Origin: Actinomycetota bacterium
GTDB lineage: Bacteria; Actinomycetota; Actinomycetes; Mycobacteriales; HKI-0501
Assembly (NCBI GenBank): GCA_030840805.1
Contig: JAVEDU010000101.1
Span: 1-63,309 of the forward strand
DNA length: 63,309 bases
Reading direction: 5' to 3'
The position numbers were made by a program, and so were the translations under genes. Each line of letters begins with the position of its first letter. Position 1 is the first letter of the stretch. Below, in pieces: positions 1-8,448 of the stretch. Below the pieces are notes generated by a model that was not told where the DNA came from, ran no database searches, and worked only from the letters and a program-made list of their open reading frames with translations.

Positions 1-13
1 GGACCCGGCCCAA

Positions 14-86
14 CCCCGCGTTGATCATTGGGTTTTCAACAGAAACGCCGGCGTGTCGTGTTGCAAAGCCCATGATCAACGCGGGG
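14..86. repeat. Dispersed ~72-bp imperfect palindrome, copy 1
   Basis: Positions 14-41 and 59-86 are reverse complements with 3 mismatches in 28, and the inner 8-nt arms (42-49, 50-57) pair with one mismatch, leaving one bulged base. Arm landmarks are CGTTGATCAT and ATGATCAACG around a GCCGGC centre. A second copy lies at 36684-36755 and differs mainly by a few substitutions. It sits just beyond the stop codon of the AlkA-like gene, so it could act as a 3'-end hairpin or be a REP-like mobile sequence. I cannot name the repeat family. Confidence 0.8.
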
Positions 87-94
87 AGGCCGAG

Positions 95-997
95 CTACAT
101 CGCGCGGTAGTCCCGCACGGTCGCCCGCGGTCCGAACCGCGGCTTGCGGTATCCGAACTCCACCAGCCGGACCACCCGCTGCCGGTGCCCCGCGTACGGG
201 GCCAGCTCCGCGAGCATCCCGTCGTCGTCCAGGGGTCCGCCGGTGAGGGCCCAGCCGACCCAGGCGGCGACGTGGTAGTCCCCCACGCTGACCTCGTCCG
301 GCGCCCCGAGCGCCCGCTGGACCACCTCCGCGGCGGTCCACGCCCCGATCCCGGGGAGCAGCCGCAGCCGCCGTACCGCGTCGGGCACCGGCATCGTGAC
401 GCATTCCTCCAGCCGCCCTGCCACGGTGGCCGCGGCCCGGACGGCGCGCCGGCGCGCCAGGTCGACCCCGGCCCGGTGCCACTCCCAGTCCGGCAGCGCC
501 AGCCACTCGGCGGGCGAGGGCAGCAGCCGCATCCCGGTCGGCGCCGGCCCGGGCGGGACCGCGCCGAACCGCCACAGCAGCTCGCGCCACGATCGGCGGG
601 CCTCCTTGCCGGTCACCTTCTGCTCCAGCACGGCGGGCACGACCTGCTCGAACACGAGCCCGGTCCGCGCCAGCCGCAGCCCGGGCATGCTCCGCGCGGC
701 CTCGGCCACATAGGGATGGTGTGACGCGAACCCGGCGAGCGAGTCCGACGCCCCGAGCAGGTCGGGCACCGCGTCCAGCAGCCAGGCGGCGCCGGCCCCC
801 CAGGCGTCCGCCCGGACGGCCCCGGAGAACACGAGCCGCAGCGTCCCGGCCCCCGCCGGCGTCACGGCGGTACGCCACACCGACCCGTCCGGTAGGACGC
901 GGTGGGTGGGATCGCCGGGGCCCCGGCCGAGCGGGCCCAGGGTCAGGCGCGGGTCCAGCGGCCCGTCCGGGCGCCAGACGCGGGTCAGACCGTTCAC
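95..997 (-). CDS. DNA-3-methyladenine glycosylase 2 family protein (AlkA-like)
   Basis: This 300-aa protein of the HhH-GPD superfamily probably excises alkylated bases in base excision repair. The helix-hairpin-helix is visible as LPGIGAWTAAEVVQRALG (roughly residues 215-232), followed by the segment SVGDYHVAAW whose Asp is the expected catalytic residue. The N-terminal half is the poorly conserved AlkA-type lobe. The GTG start overlaps the manC stop (GTGA), so it is the third gene of a GT4-manC-glycosylase operon and is probably translationally coupled. Its sugar-nucleotide neighbours give no functional link to repair. The family is clear; exact substrate range cannot be read from the sequence. 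Confidence 0.88.
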   Translation of the reverse strand: MNGLTRVWRPDGPLDPRLTLGPLGRGPGDPTHRVLPDGSVWRTAVTPAGAGTLRLVFSGAVRADAWGAGAAWLLDAVPDLLGASDSLAGFASHHPYVAEAARSMPGLRLARTGLVFEQVVPAVLEQKVTGKEARRSWRELLWRFGAVPPGPAPTGMRLLPSPAEWLALPDWEWHRAGVDLARRRAVRAAATVAGRLEECVTMPVPDAVRRLRLLPGIGAWTAAEVVQRALGAPDEVSVGDYHVAAWVGWALTGGPLDDDGMLAELAPYAGHRQRVVRLVEFGYRKPRFGPRATVRDYRAM

Positions 998-2091
998 ACC
1001 AGGTCGGTGGAGCCGCGCGCCTTGAGGACGTCCACGATGCCCTTGACGTCCTGGGCTCTGTCGCGGGCGACGACCAGCACGGCGTCGTCGGTGTCGACCA
1101 CCACGACGTCCCGCAGCCCGAGCAGCGTGACCAGCCGGCCGCCGGCCGGTACCGCGACGCAGTCGACCGTGTCCACGGCGAGGACCCGTGAGGCGTCCCC
1201 CACCACGGTGACCGGGGAGCCGTTGGACGCGATCACGCCGAGCCCGTCCCAGTCCCCGACGTCACTCCACCCGAACGACGCCGGCACGGTCGCCACCAGC
1301 CCCTCGGCCGCGGCGCCCTCCATCACGGCGTGGTCGACCGAGATGCGGGGCAGCGCGGGCCACAGCCCGCCCAGGGTGTCCTCGCGCCGGGGCGTGTCCC
1401 AGTCCGCGGCGATGCGGCGGAGGCCGTCGTGGAGCTGAGGCTGCTGCCGCTCCAGCTCGGCGAGGAACACCGAGGTGCGCCACACGAACATCGACGCGTT
1501 CCACAGGTACTCGCCGGACGCGACGTACTTCTGCGCGATCTCCAGCGCGGGCTTCTCGGCGAACTCGGTCACCGCGTACGCGCCGCCGACGCCGAGCGTC
1601 TCGCCCCGGTGGACGTACCCGAACCCCGTCTCGGGCCGGGTGGGCGTCATCCCGACCGTCACGAGCCGGCCCGTCTCGGCGACCTCGATCGCGGAACGCA
1701 GGGCCGCCACGAAACCGGCACCGTCCAGCACCACGTGGTCGGAGGCGAAGGACCCCATCACGCCGTGCGGGTCCCGTTCGTGCAGGATCGCGGCGGCGAG
1801 CCCGATCGCCGGCGCGGAGTCCCGCGGCGAGGGCTCCACGACGACGTTCCGGGACGGCAGGGCGGGCAGCTGGCGGGCGACCGCCGCCGCGTGCGCCCCG
1901 CCCGTCACGACGAACGTGCGGTCCGGCGGCGCCAGCGGGCCGAGCCGGTCCACGGTGGCCTGGAGCAGCGTGCGGCCGGTGCCGGTGAGGTCGTGCAGGA
2001 ACTTCGGGTCGTGTGACCGCGACAGCGGCCACAGCCGCGTACCGCTGCCGCCGGCGGGGACCACCGCCGAGAACGTCCCCGGAGCCGTCAC
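994..2091 (-). CDS. manC: Mannose-1-phosphate guanylyltransferase (GDP-mannose pyrophosphorylase)
   Basis: The enzyme makes GDP-mannose from mannose-1-phosphate and GTP for mannosylated glycans and lipids. The 365-aa protein opens with the nucleotidyltransferase signature VVPAGGSGTRLWPLSR, in which the GTRLWPLSR stretch is diagnostic, and carries the FVEKP-like motif as FAEKP. It is shorter than bifunctional ManC/AlgA proteins (about 480 aa) and lacks the C-terminal cupin isomerase domain, as expected of the monofunctional actinobacterial type. GTG start and stop both overlap neighbours by 4 nt (GTGA), placing it between a GT4 glycosyltransferase and an AlkA-like gene. GDP-mannose made here could feed the GT4 enzyme encoded upstream. 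Confidence 0.93.
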   Translation of the reverse strand: MTAPGTFSAVVPAGGSGTRLWPLSRSHDPKFLHDLTGTGRTLLQATVDRLGPLAPPDRTFVVTGGAHAAAVARQLPALPSRNVVVEPSPRDSAPAIGLAAAILHERDPHGVMGSFASDHVVLDGAGFVAALRSAIEVAETGRLVTVGMTPTRPETGFGYVHRGETLGVGGAYAVTEFAEKPALEIAQKYVASGEYLWNASMFVWRTSVFLAELERQQPQLHDGLRRIAADWDTPRREDTLGGLWPALPRISVDHAVMEGAAAEGLVATVPASFGWSDVGDWDGLGVIASNGSPVTVVGDASRVLAVDTVDCVAVPAGGRLVTLLGLRDVVVVDTDDAVLVVARDRAQDVKGIVDVLKARGSTDLV

Positions 2092-3263
2092 GCGGCAGCT
2101 GCCCGCGCGTAGGCCGCCAGGTGGGCCTCGGCGCTCGCCTGCCAGGTGAACTGGTACGCCCGCTCCAGCGCCGCGGTGCCCAGCTGGGTCCGCCGGGCCG
2201 GGTCGTCGAGCAGCGCGGCGAGGTCACGGCCGATGGTGGCCGCGTCCTCCCCGGTGTACGCGACGGCGTCGCCGCCGACCTCGGGCAGCGAGAGCCGCGG
2301 GGTGGTGAGCACGGCCGAGCCGCAGGCCATCGCCTCGAGCACGGGCAGGCCGAAGCCCTCGCCGTGGCTCGGGTACGCCACGACCTCCGCACCGCCGAGG
2401 AAGCCGGGCAGGTCCGCGTACCGCAGGTACCCCGGCCGCAGCAGTCGCAGGTGCGGCGGTACCTCGGCGATGGCGCGGTCGATCTCGTCGTCGTGGCCGG
2501 AGCCGCCGGCGATCACCAGCGCGGGCGGGTCCGTGCGGTCCGCGGCGGCAGCGACCCAGCCGCGGATGAGGTTGGGCACGTTCTTTCGCGGTTCCTGGGC
2601 GCCCAGGAACGCGAGGTACGTGGACCCGATCAGGCCGAGGCGCGCCCGCACCCGGGCCTGCTCCGCCTCGTCGGGCGCGTGGAACAGGTCGGTGTCGACC
2701 CCGTGGTAGGCCACGTCGAGCCGGGTCGGGTCGGCGTCGAGGAGCCGAATCAGCTCGTCCCGGGTCGCCTTGCTGGGCACGATGACCCGCGCGGCCCGGT
2801 GCAGGGACGTCTTGGTCGCGGACCGGAAGAAGGTGCCCCGCGCCCGCTCGTAGTGTTCGGGCTCGGTGAAGAACGTGGCGTCGTGCAGGGTCACCACGAC
2901 CGGGACCCCGGCGCGGAGCGGAGAGGTGTAGTACGGCGAGTGGATCACGCCCGCGCCGACCTGCTGCGCCATCATCGGCAGGCCGGTCTGCTCCCAGGCG
3001 AGCCGCGCCGACCGGTGCGTGATCGCGGCGGGTCCGGGCACGACCGTCGCGGCCGGCGCCATCCGGCGGTACCGCTCGGCGTCACTGCGCTGGGTCGCCA
3101 CGACGAGGTCCGCCCCGCCGGCGGCGAGCGCCGCGACGAGTCCGTCGACGTACCGCCCCACCCCGCCGCGGTCGGCCGGAACGGCCGTCGCGTCCAGCAG
3201 GACCCGGGGTCCCCTGGACGCGTCGTCGCTGGCGCTGCTGCGTTCGGATTCGACGCCGGTCAC
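2088..3263 (-). CDS. Glycosyltransferase family 4 (GT-B fold)
   Basis: A 391-aa GT4 enzyme with a Rossmann-like N-terminal lobe (GGVGRYVDGLVAALA) and the C-terminal donor-binding lobe containing LAFLGAQEPRKNV and the EX7E-type motif HGEGFGLPVLEAMACG. Such enzymes transfer a hexose, often mannose, from a nucleotide sugar to a polyprenyl- or glycan-linked acceptor on the cytoplasmic side. It is the first gene of the operon with manC, which makes GDP-mannose a plausible donor. The GTG at 3263 is chosen because CGGAG lies 7 nt upstream, and a -10-like TAGGCT sits about 40 nt upstream. The acceptor is unknown. Confidence 0.88.
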   Translation of the reverse strand: MTGVESERSSASDDASRGPRVLLDATAVPADRGGVGRYVDGLVAALAAGGADLVVATQRSDAERYRRMAPAATVVPGPAAITHRSARLAWEQTGLPMMAQQVGAGVIHSPYYTSPLRAGVPVVVTLHDATFFTEPEHYERARGTFFRSATKTSLHRAARVIVPSKATRDELIRLLDADPTRLDVAYHGVDTDLFHAPDEAEQARVRARLGLIGSTYLAFLGAQEPRKNVPNLIRGWVAAAADRTDPPALVIAGGSGHDDEIDRAIAEVPPHLRLLRPGYLRYADLPGFLGGAEVVAYPSHGEGFGLPVLEAMACGSAVLTTPRLSLPEVGGDAVAYTGEDAATIGRDLAALLDDPARRTQLGTAALERAYQFTWQASAEAHLAAYARAAAA

Positions 3264-3302
3264 ACTCTCACTCCGGAAGGCACGGTGGCTGACACGGGGC
3301 CC

Positions 3303-3308
3303 AGCCTA
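3303..3308 (-). promoter_or_regulatory. -10-like element for the GT4-manC operon
   Basis: On the minus strand TAGGCT lies about 40 nt before the GT4 start. A transcript from here would have a leader of about 30 nt that contains the CGGAG ribosome binding site. No clear -35 box is visible. Confidence 0.35.
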
Positions 3309-3336
3309 CGACGCCGCGCCGCGGGCGGAGTAACCC

Positions 3337-5328
3337 TCACTCCGGCGGGGACACCGGGATGTCGTCCGTGCCCGGCTTGCCCCAGGTGAACGACGGCAGT
3401 CCCTTCGGGAACCAGTCCGCCGTGGACGGCCGGTACCGCATCAGCTCGGCCCTGCCGTCGCCGTTGTAGTCGCCGGGCACCGGGACGTCGCCGGTCTGGC
3501 CCCAGACGACCGGCGCCGCGCCCCGGATGTACCAGGTGAGATCGGCCGGCCGGTAGACCGCGATCTCGGCCCGGCCGTCGCCGTCGTAGTCCGCCGGCAC
3601 CGGGATGTCGCCCGGCCGGCCGAACACGACGGTGCCGCCGCCCTTGAGGTACCAGGTCGAGTTCGACCGGCGGTACAGCATGAGGTCGGCCCGGCCGTCG
3701 CCGGTGAAGTCACGCAGGATCGGCAGGTCGCCCTGCTTGCCCCAGCGGACGCCGGACTGGCCGCGGATCGACCAGCTGCCGGTGCTCGGGCGGAAGATGC
3801 CGACCTCGGTGCGCTTGTCCCCGTTGCGGTCCCCGACCACCGGGATGTCGTTCTTCTTGCCCCACCCGAACGGCGTCGCGCCCTGCACGGTCCACCGGCC
3901 GGTGGCCCGGTCGAAGGTGGTCAGCTCGACCTTGCCGTCCCCGTTCCCGTCGGCCACCAGCGGCGTCGAGTACGCGGTGCCCTGGGCGAACGCGGTACCG
4001 CCCCTCGGGTTCCAGGTCCGGTCCGACTTCCGCCACACGGTGGGCACGGGCGCCTGCGGCGCGACCACGGCGGCCGCGGCGGGCGTGCCGAACGTGAAGT
4101 AGGTGCTCCGCAGGCCGAGGGCGCTGCGGAACGCGTTCCCGCCGAACGACTTGCTCGCCGCGGCGCCGGTGGAGGTGGTGCCGTCCACGACGAGCGCCTT
4201 GATCCGGCCACCCCAGGAGCCGTGCCCGTCGCGCGAGGTCACCCGCACCCGGGTCACCGTGGCGAGGCCCGCCAGCGAGCGGAGGGTCGCGACCGGGACG
4301 GACTTCGTCCAGCTCGCGTTCGGGTTGTTCGAGTACTGCTCGTACGGGTCGGCCCTGGCGACCAGGTACGGCTTCGACCCGGCGGCCGAGTACCCGCCGT
4401 TGGAGGACGAGAACTGGGTGAACGCCGGCGTGCCGCCGTAGGTCCGGATCTGCCCGGCGGTCGCCGCGATCGCCGCGTCGGTGCTGGCCGCGTGCGCCGC
4501 CGCGCCGTCCCAGCACTGGTCGCTGGTGGTGTCCCAGACGTCGTACCAGCTGCCCGGACCACTCTGGAAGCCGGCGTAGGAGCGGGCGGCGATGCTCTGC
4601 GCCTGCAGGGCGGCGGCCGGCCAGCTCGCCGGGCTCTCCGACGGCACGACGCCGCGGAGGTAGTAGTCCCGCTTCAGGTAGGCCGCACTGCGCTGCAGCC
4701 CGCCGTCGGACAGCGTCCGCAGGTTCCCGGTATAGGACACGGCGGACAGTCCCTTGCAGTCCCCCTTGGCACGCAGGAACTGCACGGTGATCGTGGCGGG
4801 GCCGCCGACGGTGACCGGACCCGGTACGGAGCGGACGGTCGTGTACGCGCCACCGGTGAGCTTCTGCAGGGCGAACGTCTTCGTGGCGGGCTGCCACGCG
4901 ATCCGCCACGAGGTGGTCTCCGCGGCCGAGAGGGCCCAGCGCTTGCCCGCACCGTCCGTCGCGACGAGCCCGGACTTGGCGGCGACCGCGACGGGCCGGG
5001 ACTCCACGGCGGCGAGCCGGACCCGGATCGTCGGGTCGGCCTGCGTGGTGAGCGCGGTGCCCGGGTAGTAGAAGTCGGTGATCTGCCTGGCGGTCTGGCC
5101 GCGGGTCGCGGCGCCCTTCGCGCCGTACTGGCTCATGCCGTTGCCGTGCCCGAACCCCTTGCCGGTGATCGTGTACGACCCGGAGGCGGGCACCGGGTAC
5201 ACCTGGTCCGCGGCGGCGGCGGGGTGCGCCGCGGCGAGGAGCAGGCCGGCCGCGAGCGCGCTCACGGCGACGGCGGCGGTGCTCCGCCGGTGGCGGCGAG
5301 CGGGGCGGACTGACTGACCTGCGGACAT
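3337..5328 (-). CDS. Secreted SpoIID/LytB domain protein with C-terminal VCBS/FG-GAP-like repeats
   Basis: The 663-aa protein starts with a Sec signal peptide (Arg-rich n-region, hydrophobic core, AHPAAAA cleavage region near residue 40). Residues about 45-390 form a SpoIID/LytB domain, recognisable by GKGFGHGNGMSQYGAKGAA and YLRGVVPSESPASWP; in endospore formers SpoIID is a lytic transglycosylase acting on denuded glycan. Residues about 430-660 are five repeats of about 46 residues with Ca-binding-like cores (DGNGDGK, DFTGDGR, DYDGDGR, DYNGDGR) and W-G turns. The ATG has GGAG 7 nt upstream. The next gene upstream has the same repeats on an amidase, so the pair probably acts together on the cell wall. 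Confidence 0.9.
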   Translation of the reverse strand: MSAGQSVRPARRHRRSTAAVAVSALAAGLLLAAAHPAAAADQVYPVPASGSYTITGKGFGHGNGMSQYGAKGAATRGQTARQITDFYYPGTALTTQADPTIRVRLAAVESRPVAVAAKSGLVATDGAGKRWALSAAETTSWRIAWQPATKTFALQKLTGGAYTTVRSVPGPVTVGGPATITVQFLRAKGDCKGLSAVSYTGNLRTLSDGGLQRSAAYLKRDYYLRGVVPSESPASWPAAALQAQSIAARSYAGFQSGPGSWYDVWDTTSDQCWDGAAAHAASTDAAIAATAGQIRTYGGTPAFTQFSSSNGGYSAAGSKPYLVARADPYEQYSNNPNASWTKSVPVATLRSLAGLATVTRVRVTSRDGHGSWGGRIKALVVDGTTSTGAAASKSFGGNAFRSALGLRSTYFTFGTPAAAAVVAPQAPVPTVWRKSDRTWNPRGGTAFAQGTAYSTPLVADGNGDGKVELTTFDRATGRWTVQGATPFGWGKKNDIPVVGDRNGDKRTEVGIFRPSTGSWSIRGQSGVRWGKQGDLPILRDFTGDGRADLMLYRRSNSTWYLKGGGTVVFGRPGDIPVPADYDGDGRAEIAVYRPADLTWYIRGAAPVVWGQTGDVPVPGDYNGDGRAELMRYRPSTADWFPKGLPSFTWGKPGTDDIPVSPPE

Positions 5329-5383
5329 GAGGTTCTCCAGGGACGACCCGGACGGGGGGAACGGGCGGAAAGGGGCCGGGCCG

Positions 5384-7444
5384 CTAGCGGAAGAGGAAGG
5401 GACGGTGCGTCGGTTTCCCGACCCGCGCCGTCGTGACGGTGGCGGCCTTGTTGTTGCTACGAATGTAGAAGGTCGCTTCCTGGGAACGGAACACCGCGAA
5501 GTCGCCGGTCTTGTCGGCGTCGTACCGGCCGGGCACCGGGACGTCGCCGGGCTGCATGCCGAACACGACGGTGGCGCCCTTGCGGATGAGCCACTGACCG
5601 GACCGGGGCCGGAAGACGGCGATCTCGGCCTTGCCGTCGCCGTTGTAGTCGGCGGGGACCGGGATGTCGCCGGCCCGCCCGAACGAGATCACCGGCTGGC
5701 CCTTGATCGTCCAGTTGCCGGTCTTGGGAGTCCACACCGCGAGGTCGGTGCGGCCGTCGCCGGTGTAGTCGGCGGGCACGGGCTTGTCGCCGGGCCGGCC
5801 GAACGTCACCGCGCTCTTGCCGCGGACCGCCCACTGCGCGGTGCCGGGGCGCCAGAACGCCTGGGTGAGCCGCTTCGGGTCGGCGTAGTTCGCGGCCACC
5901 GGGATGTCGCCGGCCTTGCCCCACACGGACGTCGCGCCGCCCCGGAGCAGCCACTGGCCGGTCGACGGCCGGAACACCATCAGGTCGGGCTTGGCGTCGG
6001 CGGTCCACTCACCCGGCTGGGCGACGTCGCCCTTCCGGCCGAACGGCACGGTCACGCCGTTGCGGAAGTACCAGGCACCGGTCGCGGAGTCGAACGTGCT
6101 GATCTGCGCCGTGCCGGTCGGCGGCGCCGGCGGCTCGGTGGGCTTCGGCGTGGGCTTCGGCGTGGGCTTCGGCGTCGGCGTGGGGGTCGGCTTGGGGGTC
6201 GGGGCCGGCTGGGCCCGGAGGAGTGCCTTGGCCCGGGTGCGGATCCACGGCAGGGCGTTCATGCCGCCCGCGCCGGGGCAGGCCGTCGCGCTGGTCATCC
6301 GGTGCGGGAAGATCACCGGCAGGGTGACGGTGGTGTTCTTCGGGTACTTGGTGCTCGGGCCGCCGGTCAGCTTGGTGGTGCCGGTCGGGTTGCCGCCGTA
6401 CAGCGACAGCTTCCAGGCCGCGTACTTCGCGACGGCCTCCTGGACGGCCTTCGGCACGGCCAGGGTGCTGTAGTCGCCGAGCATCGAGATGCCGGCCGTC
6501 TGGTAGTTGAACCCACCGGCGTGCGCACCCTGTACCGCGCGGCTCAGACCACCGGCCCGGCCCTCCCAGAGCCGGCCGAACCGGTCGACGATCACGTTGT
6601 AGCCGATGTCGCCCCAGCCGTTGCTCACCGCGTGGTAGCGGTAGATCGCGCGCAGCATCGCCGGCACGTCGGCCGCGGCGTAGGTGTTCGAGTTCACCGT
6701 GTGGTGCAGCGTGATGGCCTTGATGGTCGGCGAGGTCTGCGGCGCCCACTTCATCTGGCGCTCGTCAGCGCCCCACGCGGCGCGGCTGTAGATCTTGGGC
6801 ATCGCCAGCGCGGCGGAGGCCTTCGCGAGCGGCGCGCCGGCGTCGGGGTTGCGGTCCGCGGCCGACGTGCCGGGGTCGATCAGCTCGAGCCGGACGTCCC
6901 GCGGCGCGCGGCCGGAGACGGCGGTCACGGCCACCTCGACGCCGCGGGCGGGGCCGGTCCAGATCATCCCGGAACCGGCGCGGACGCCGGCACCGGTACG
7001 GCCGGCCTCGTCGGCGTCGGCGGCGCTCCACCGACCCCAGGTACCGGCGGCGGTCTTGACCCGGACGGCGACGGACACGCCGGTGACCGTGGCGTCGTTC
7101 GCCCAGGTGACCCCGACCGCGGAGAACTCGGAGAGCGACTCACGCCGCACGGTGATCGTGGCGGGCGGGGCGGCGGCCCGAGCGGCGGCGACACCGGCCC
7201 GCGCGCGGCTCGTCAGCGTCCACCGGGCGGCGGCGTCGGGCGCGAGCGCGGCCCCGGCGGGAAGGCCCGCCGACCGCCGCACGCCGGCGGCCGGCGCGGC
7301 GAGGTCGCCGAGCCGGAGCTCGGTCGACGAGGTGTCCACGGGGTGCGCCTTGGCGGCCAGCGGGTTGCTCAGGACGGGGGCGACCAGCACCAGGGAGGTG
7401 AGGCCGACCGAGAGGGCGAGCGAGCCGGTCACCATGCGTCGCAT
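5384..7444 (-). CDS. Secreted N-acetylmuramoyl-L-alanine amidase (PGRP domain) with VCBS/FG-GAP-like repeats
   Basis: A 686-aa exported enzyme. Residues 1-33 are a signal peptide; about 90-215 form an actinobacterial N-terminal beta domain; about 219-400 form a PGRP/amidase_2 domain with ITLHHTVNSN (zinc His), WGDIGYNVIVDRFGRLWEGR and FPHRMTSATACPG. It should cut the amide bond between muramic acid and the stem peptide. A Pro-Thr-Lys linker, encoded by imperfect tandem 12-bp DNA units near 6141-6176, leads to about five repeats of the type found in the neighbouring SpoIID protein (PADYTGDGRTD, PADYNGDGKAE). AAGGAG precedes the ATG at a good distance. The repeats may bind a wall polymer or calcium; that is inference. 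Confidence 0.92.
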   Translation of the reverse strand: MRRMVTGSLALSVGLTSLVLVAPVLSNPLAAKAHPVDTSSTELRLGDLAAPAAGVRRSAGLPAGAALAPDAAARWTLTSRARAGVAAARAAAPPATITVRRESLSEFSAVGVTWANDATVTGVSVAVRVKTAAGTWGRWSAADADEAGRTGAGVRAGSGMIWTGPARGVEVAVTAVSGRAPRDVRLELIDPGTSAADRNPDAGAPLAKASAALAMPKIYSRAAWGADERQMKWAPQTSPTIKAITLHHTVNSNTYAAADVPAMLRAIYRYHAVSNGWGDIGYNVIVDRFGRLWEGRAGGLSRAVQGAHAGGFNYQTAGISMLGDYSTLAVPKAVQEAVAKYAAWKLSLYGGNPTGTTKLTGGPSTKYPKNTTVTLPVIFPHRMTSATACPGAGGMNALPWIRTRAKALLRAQPAPTPKPTPTPTPKPTPKPTPKPTEPPAPPTGTAQISTFDSATGAWYFRNGVTVPFGRKGDVAQPGEWTADAKPDLMVFRPSTGQWLLRGGATSVWGKAGDIPVAANYADPKRLTQAFWRPGTAQWAVRGKSAVTFGRPGDKPVPADYTGDGRTDLAVWTPKTGNWTIKGQPVISFGRAGDIPVPADYNGDGKAEIAVFRPRSGQWLIRKGATVVFGMQPGDVPVPGRYDADKTGDFAVFRSQEATFYIRSNNKAATVTTARVGKPTHRPFLFR

Positions 7445-7635
7445 GCCGGGGCATCTCCTTGAGGTCGGGACCGCGGACGAAGATCAACACGCCGCGCACG
7501 TAGATAACTGCTTTCTGTCGTCCTAGCCCTCATCGGCGGAATCGCTCGATCACTTGAGGGCGCGCCGCGGGTTCACGAAGCCTGAACATTCGACGGGTGC
7601 GATGCGTCCGACCGGGGGTCGTTAGGGTCGACGGC
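7445..7635. promoter_or_regulatory. Divergent intergenic region, amidase / TIGR03089 gene
   Basis: This 191-bp region is less GC-rich than its surroundings near 7500-7525. On the minus strand TTATCT (about 7503-7508) could be a -10 for the amidase with a roughly 60-nt leader ending in AAGGAG. Short inverted repeats occur: CCCTCA/TGAGGG with a 22-nt spacer and GTTCA/TGAAC with a 7-nt spacer. On the plus strand TAGGGT at 7623-7628 lies 7 nt before the GTG of the next gene. The leader is too short for a c-di-AMP riboswitch. Confidence 0.4.
7623..7628 (+). promoter_or_regulatory. -10 element for a probable leaderless transcript (TIGR03089 gene)
   Basis: TAGGGT is followed by 7 nt and then the GTG start at 7636, and no ribosome binding site is visible. 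This matches the TANNNT, 6-7 nt, start-codon geometry seen at several genes in the window. Confidence 0.45.
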
Positions 7636-8391
7636 GTGCCCCCGACCACCCTCACCGAGCTGCTCGCCGCCGCGCTGCGTCGCGACCCGGCCGGACCGCT
7701 GTTCACGTTCTACGACGACCGCACCGGCGAGCGCGTGGAGCTGTCCTCGTCCACACTGGACAACTGGGTCGCAAAGACCGCGAACCTCCTGACCGACGGC
7801 GCGGGTCTCGGTCCGGGCGACCACGCGACCGTGCTCCTCCCGGCGCACTGGCAGACCGCCGCCGTGTTGCTCGGGTGCTGGGCCGCCGGGCTCACCGTGG
7901 CCACGGAGGGCGCGGTGGCGGACGTCACCTTCGCGGCCGCGGACCGGGTGGTCGAGTCGCTCGACACGGGAGCCGCGGACGTCTACCTGCTCTCGCTCGC
8001 CCCGCTGGGCGCGCGGCTGCGGGAGGTTCCGGCCGGCACCCAGGACTACGCCGTCGAGGTGCCCGGATACGGCGACCACTTCCCCGGCGGACGGGTCACG
8101 CCCGCCACCCCGGCACTGGCCGCCGCCGGGCAGGAGACCGGGCACGCGGCCGCGGTCGCCGCCGCGACCACCCGCGCCGCCGAGCTCGGCCTCGGCCCCG
8201 GGGACCGGCTGCTCGTCGTCGAGTCGCCCCGGGTCGGGGTACTCGACTGGCTGCTGGCCCCGCTCGCGGGCGGGGCCTCGGTGGTGCTCGTCCGCGGCGC
8301 GGACCCCGCGAGCCTGCCCCGCCGGGCCGCCGACGAGCGCGTCACTGCCACCCTGGGCACCGACATCCCGGGTGTCCGGCGAGCCGGCTGA
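7636..8391 (+). CDS. TIGR03089 family protein (AMP-binding-enzyme-like, truncated fold)
   Basis: A 251-aa protein of a conserved actinobacterial family resembling the first part of AMP-forming acyl-CoA ligases (FTFYDDRTGERVELS, NWVAKTANLL). It is far shorter than real adenylating enzymes (about 500 aa) and lacks the C-terminal lobe with the catalytic lysine, so a ligase activity should not be assumed. I place the start at the GTG at 7636, giving MPPTTLTELL, because the upstream in-frame codons lie in a promoter-like region and homologues begin here. It stands divergent to the amidase and upstream of a GT2 enzyme. Function unknown. Confidence 0.8.
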   Translation: MPPTTLTELLAAALRRDPAGPLFTFYDDRTGERVELSSSTLDNWVAKTANLLTDGAGLGPGDHATVLLPAHWQTAAVLLGCWAAGLTVATEGAVADVTFAAADRVVESLDTGAADVYLLSLAPLGARLREVPAGTQDYAVEVPGYGDHFPGGRVTPATPALAAAGQETGHAAAVAAATTRAAELGLGPGDRLLVVESPRVGVLDWLLAPLAGGASVVLVRGADPASLPRRAADERVTATLGTDIPGVRRAG

Positions 8392-8448
8392 GCACCTGGC
8401 ATCATCGCCGGACCCGGACCCGCCCCCAACCGCCGAGGAGCTCCACGC

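Noticed and set aside
7445-7510. c-di-AMP (ydaO-type) riboswitch before the amidase gene
   Set aside because: Such riboswitches often precede actinomycete wall-hydrolase genes, but the leader here is only about 60 nt and lacks the needed paired elements.
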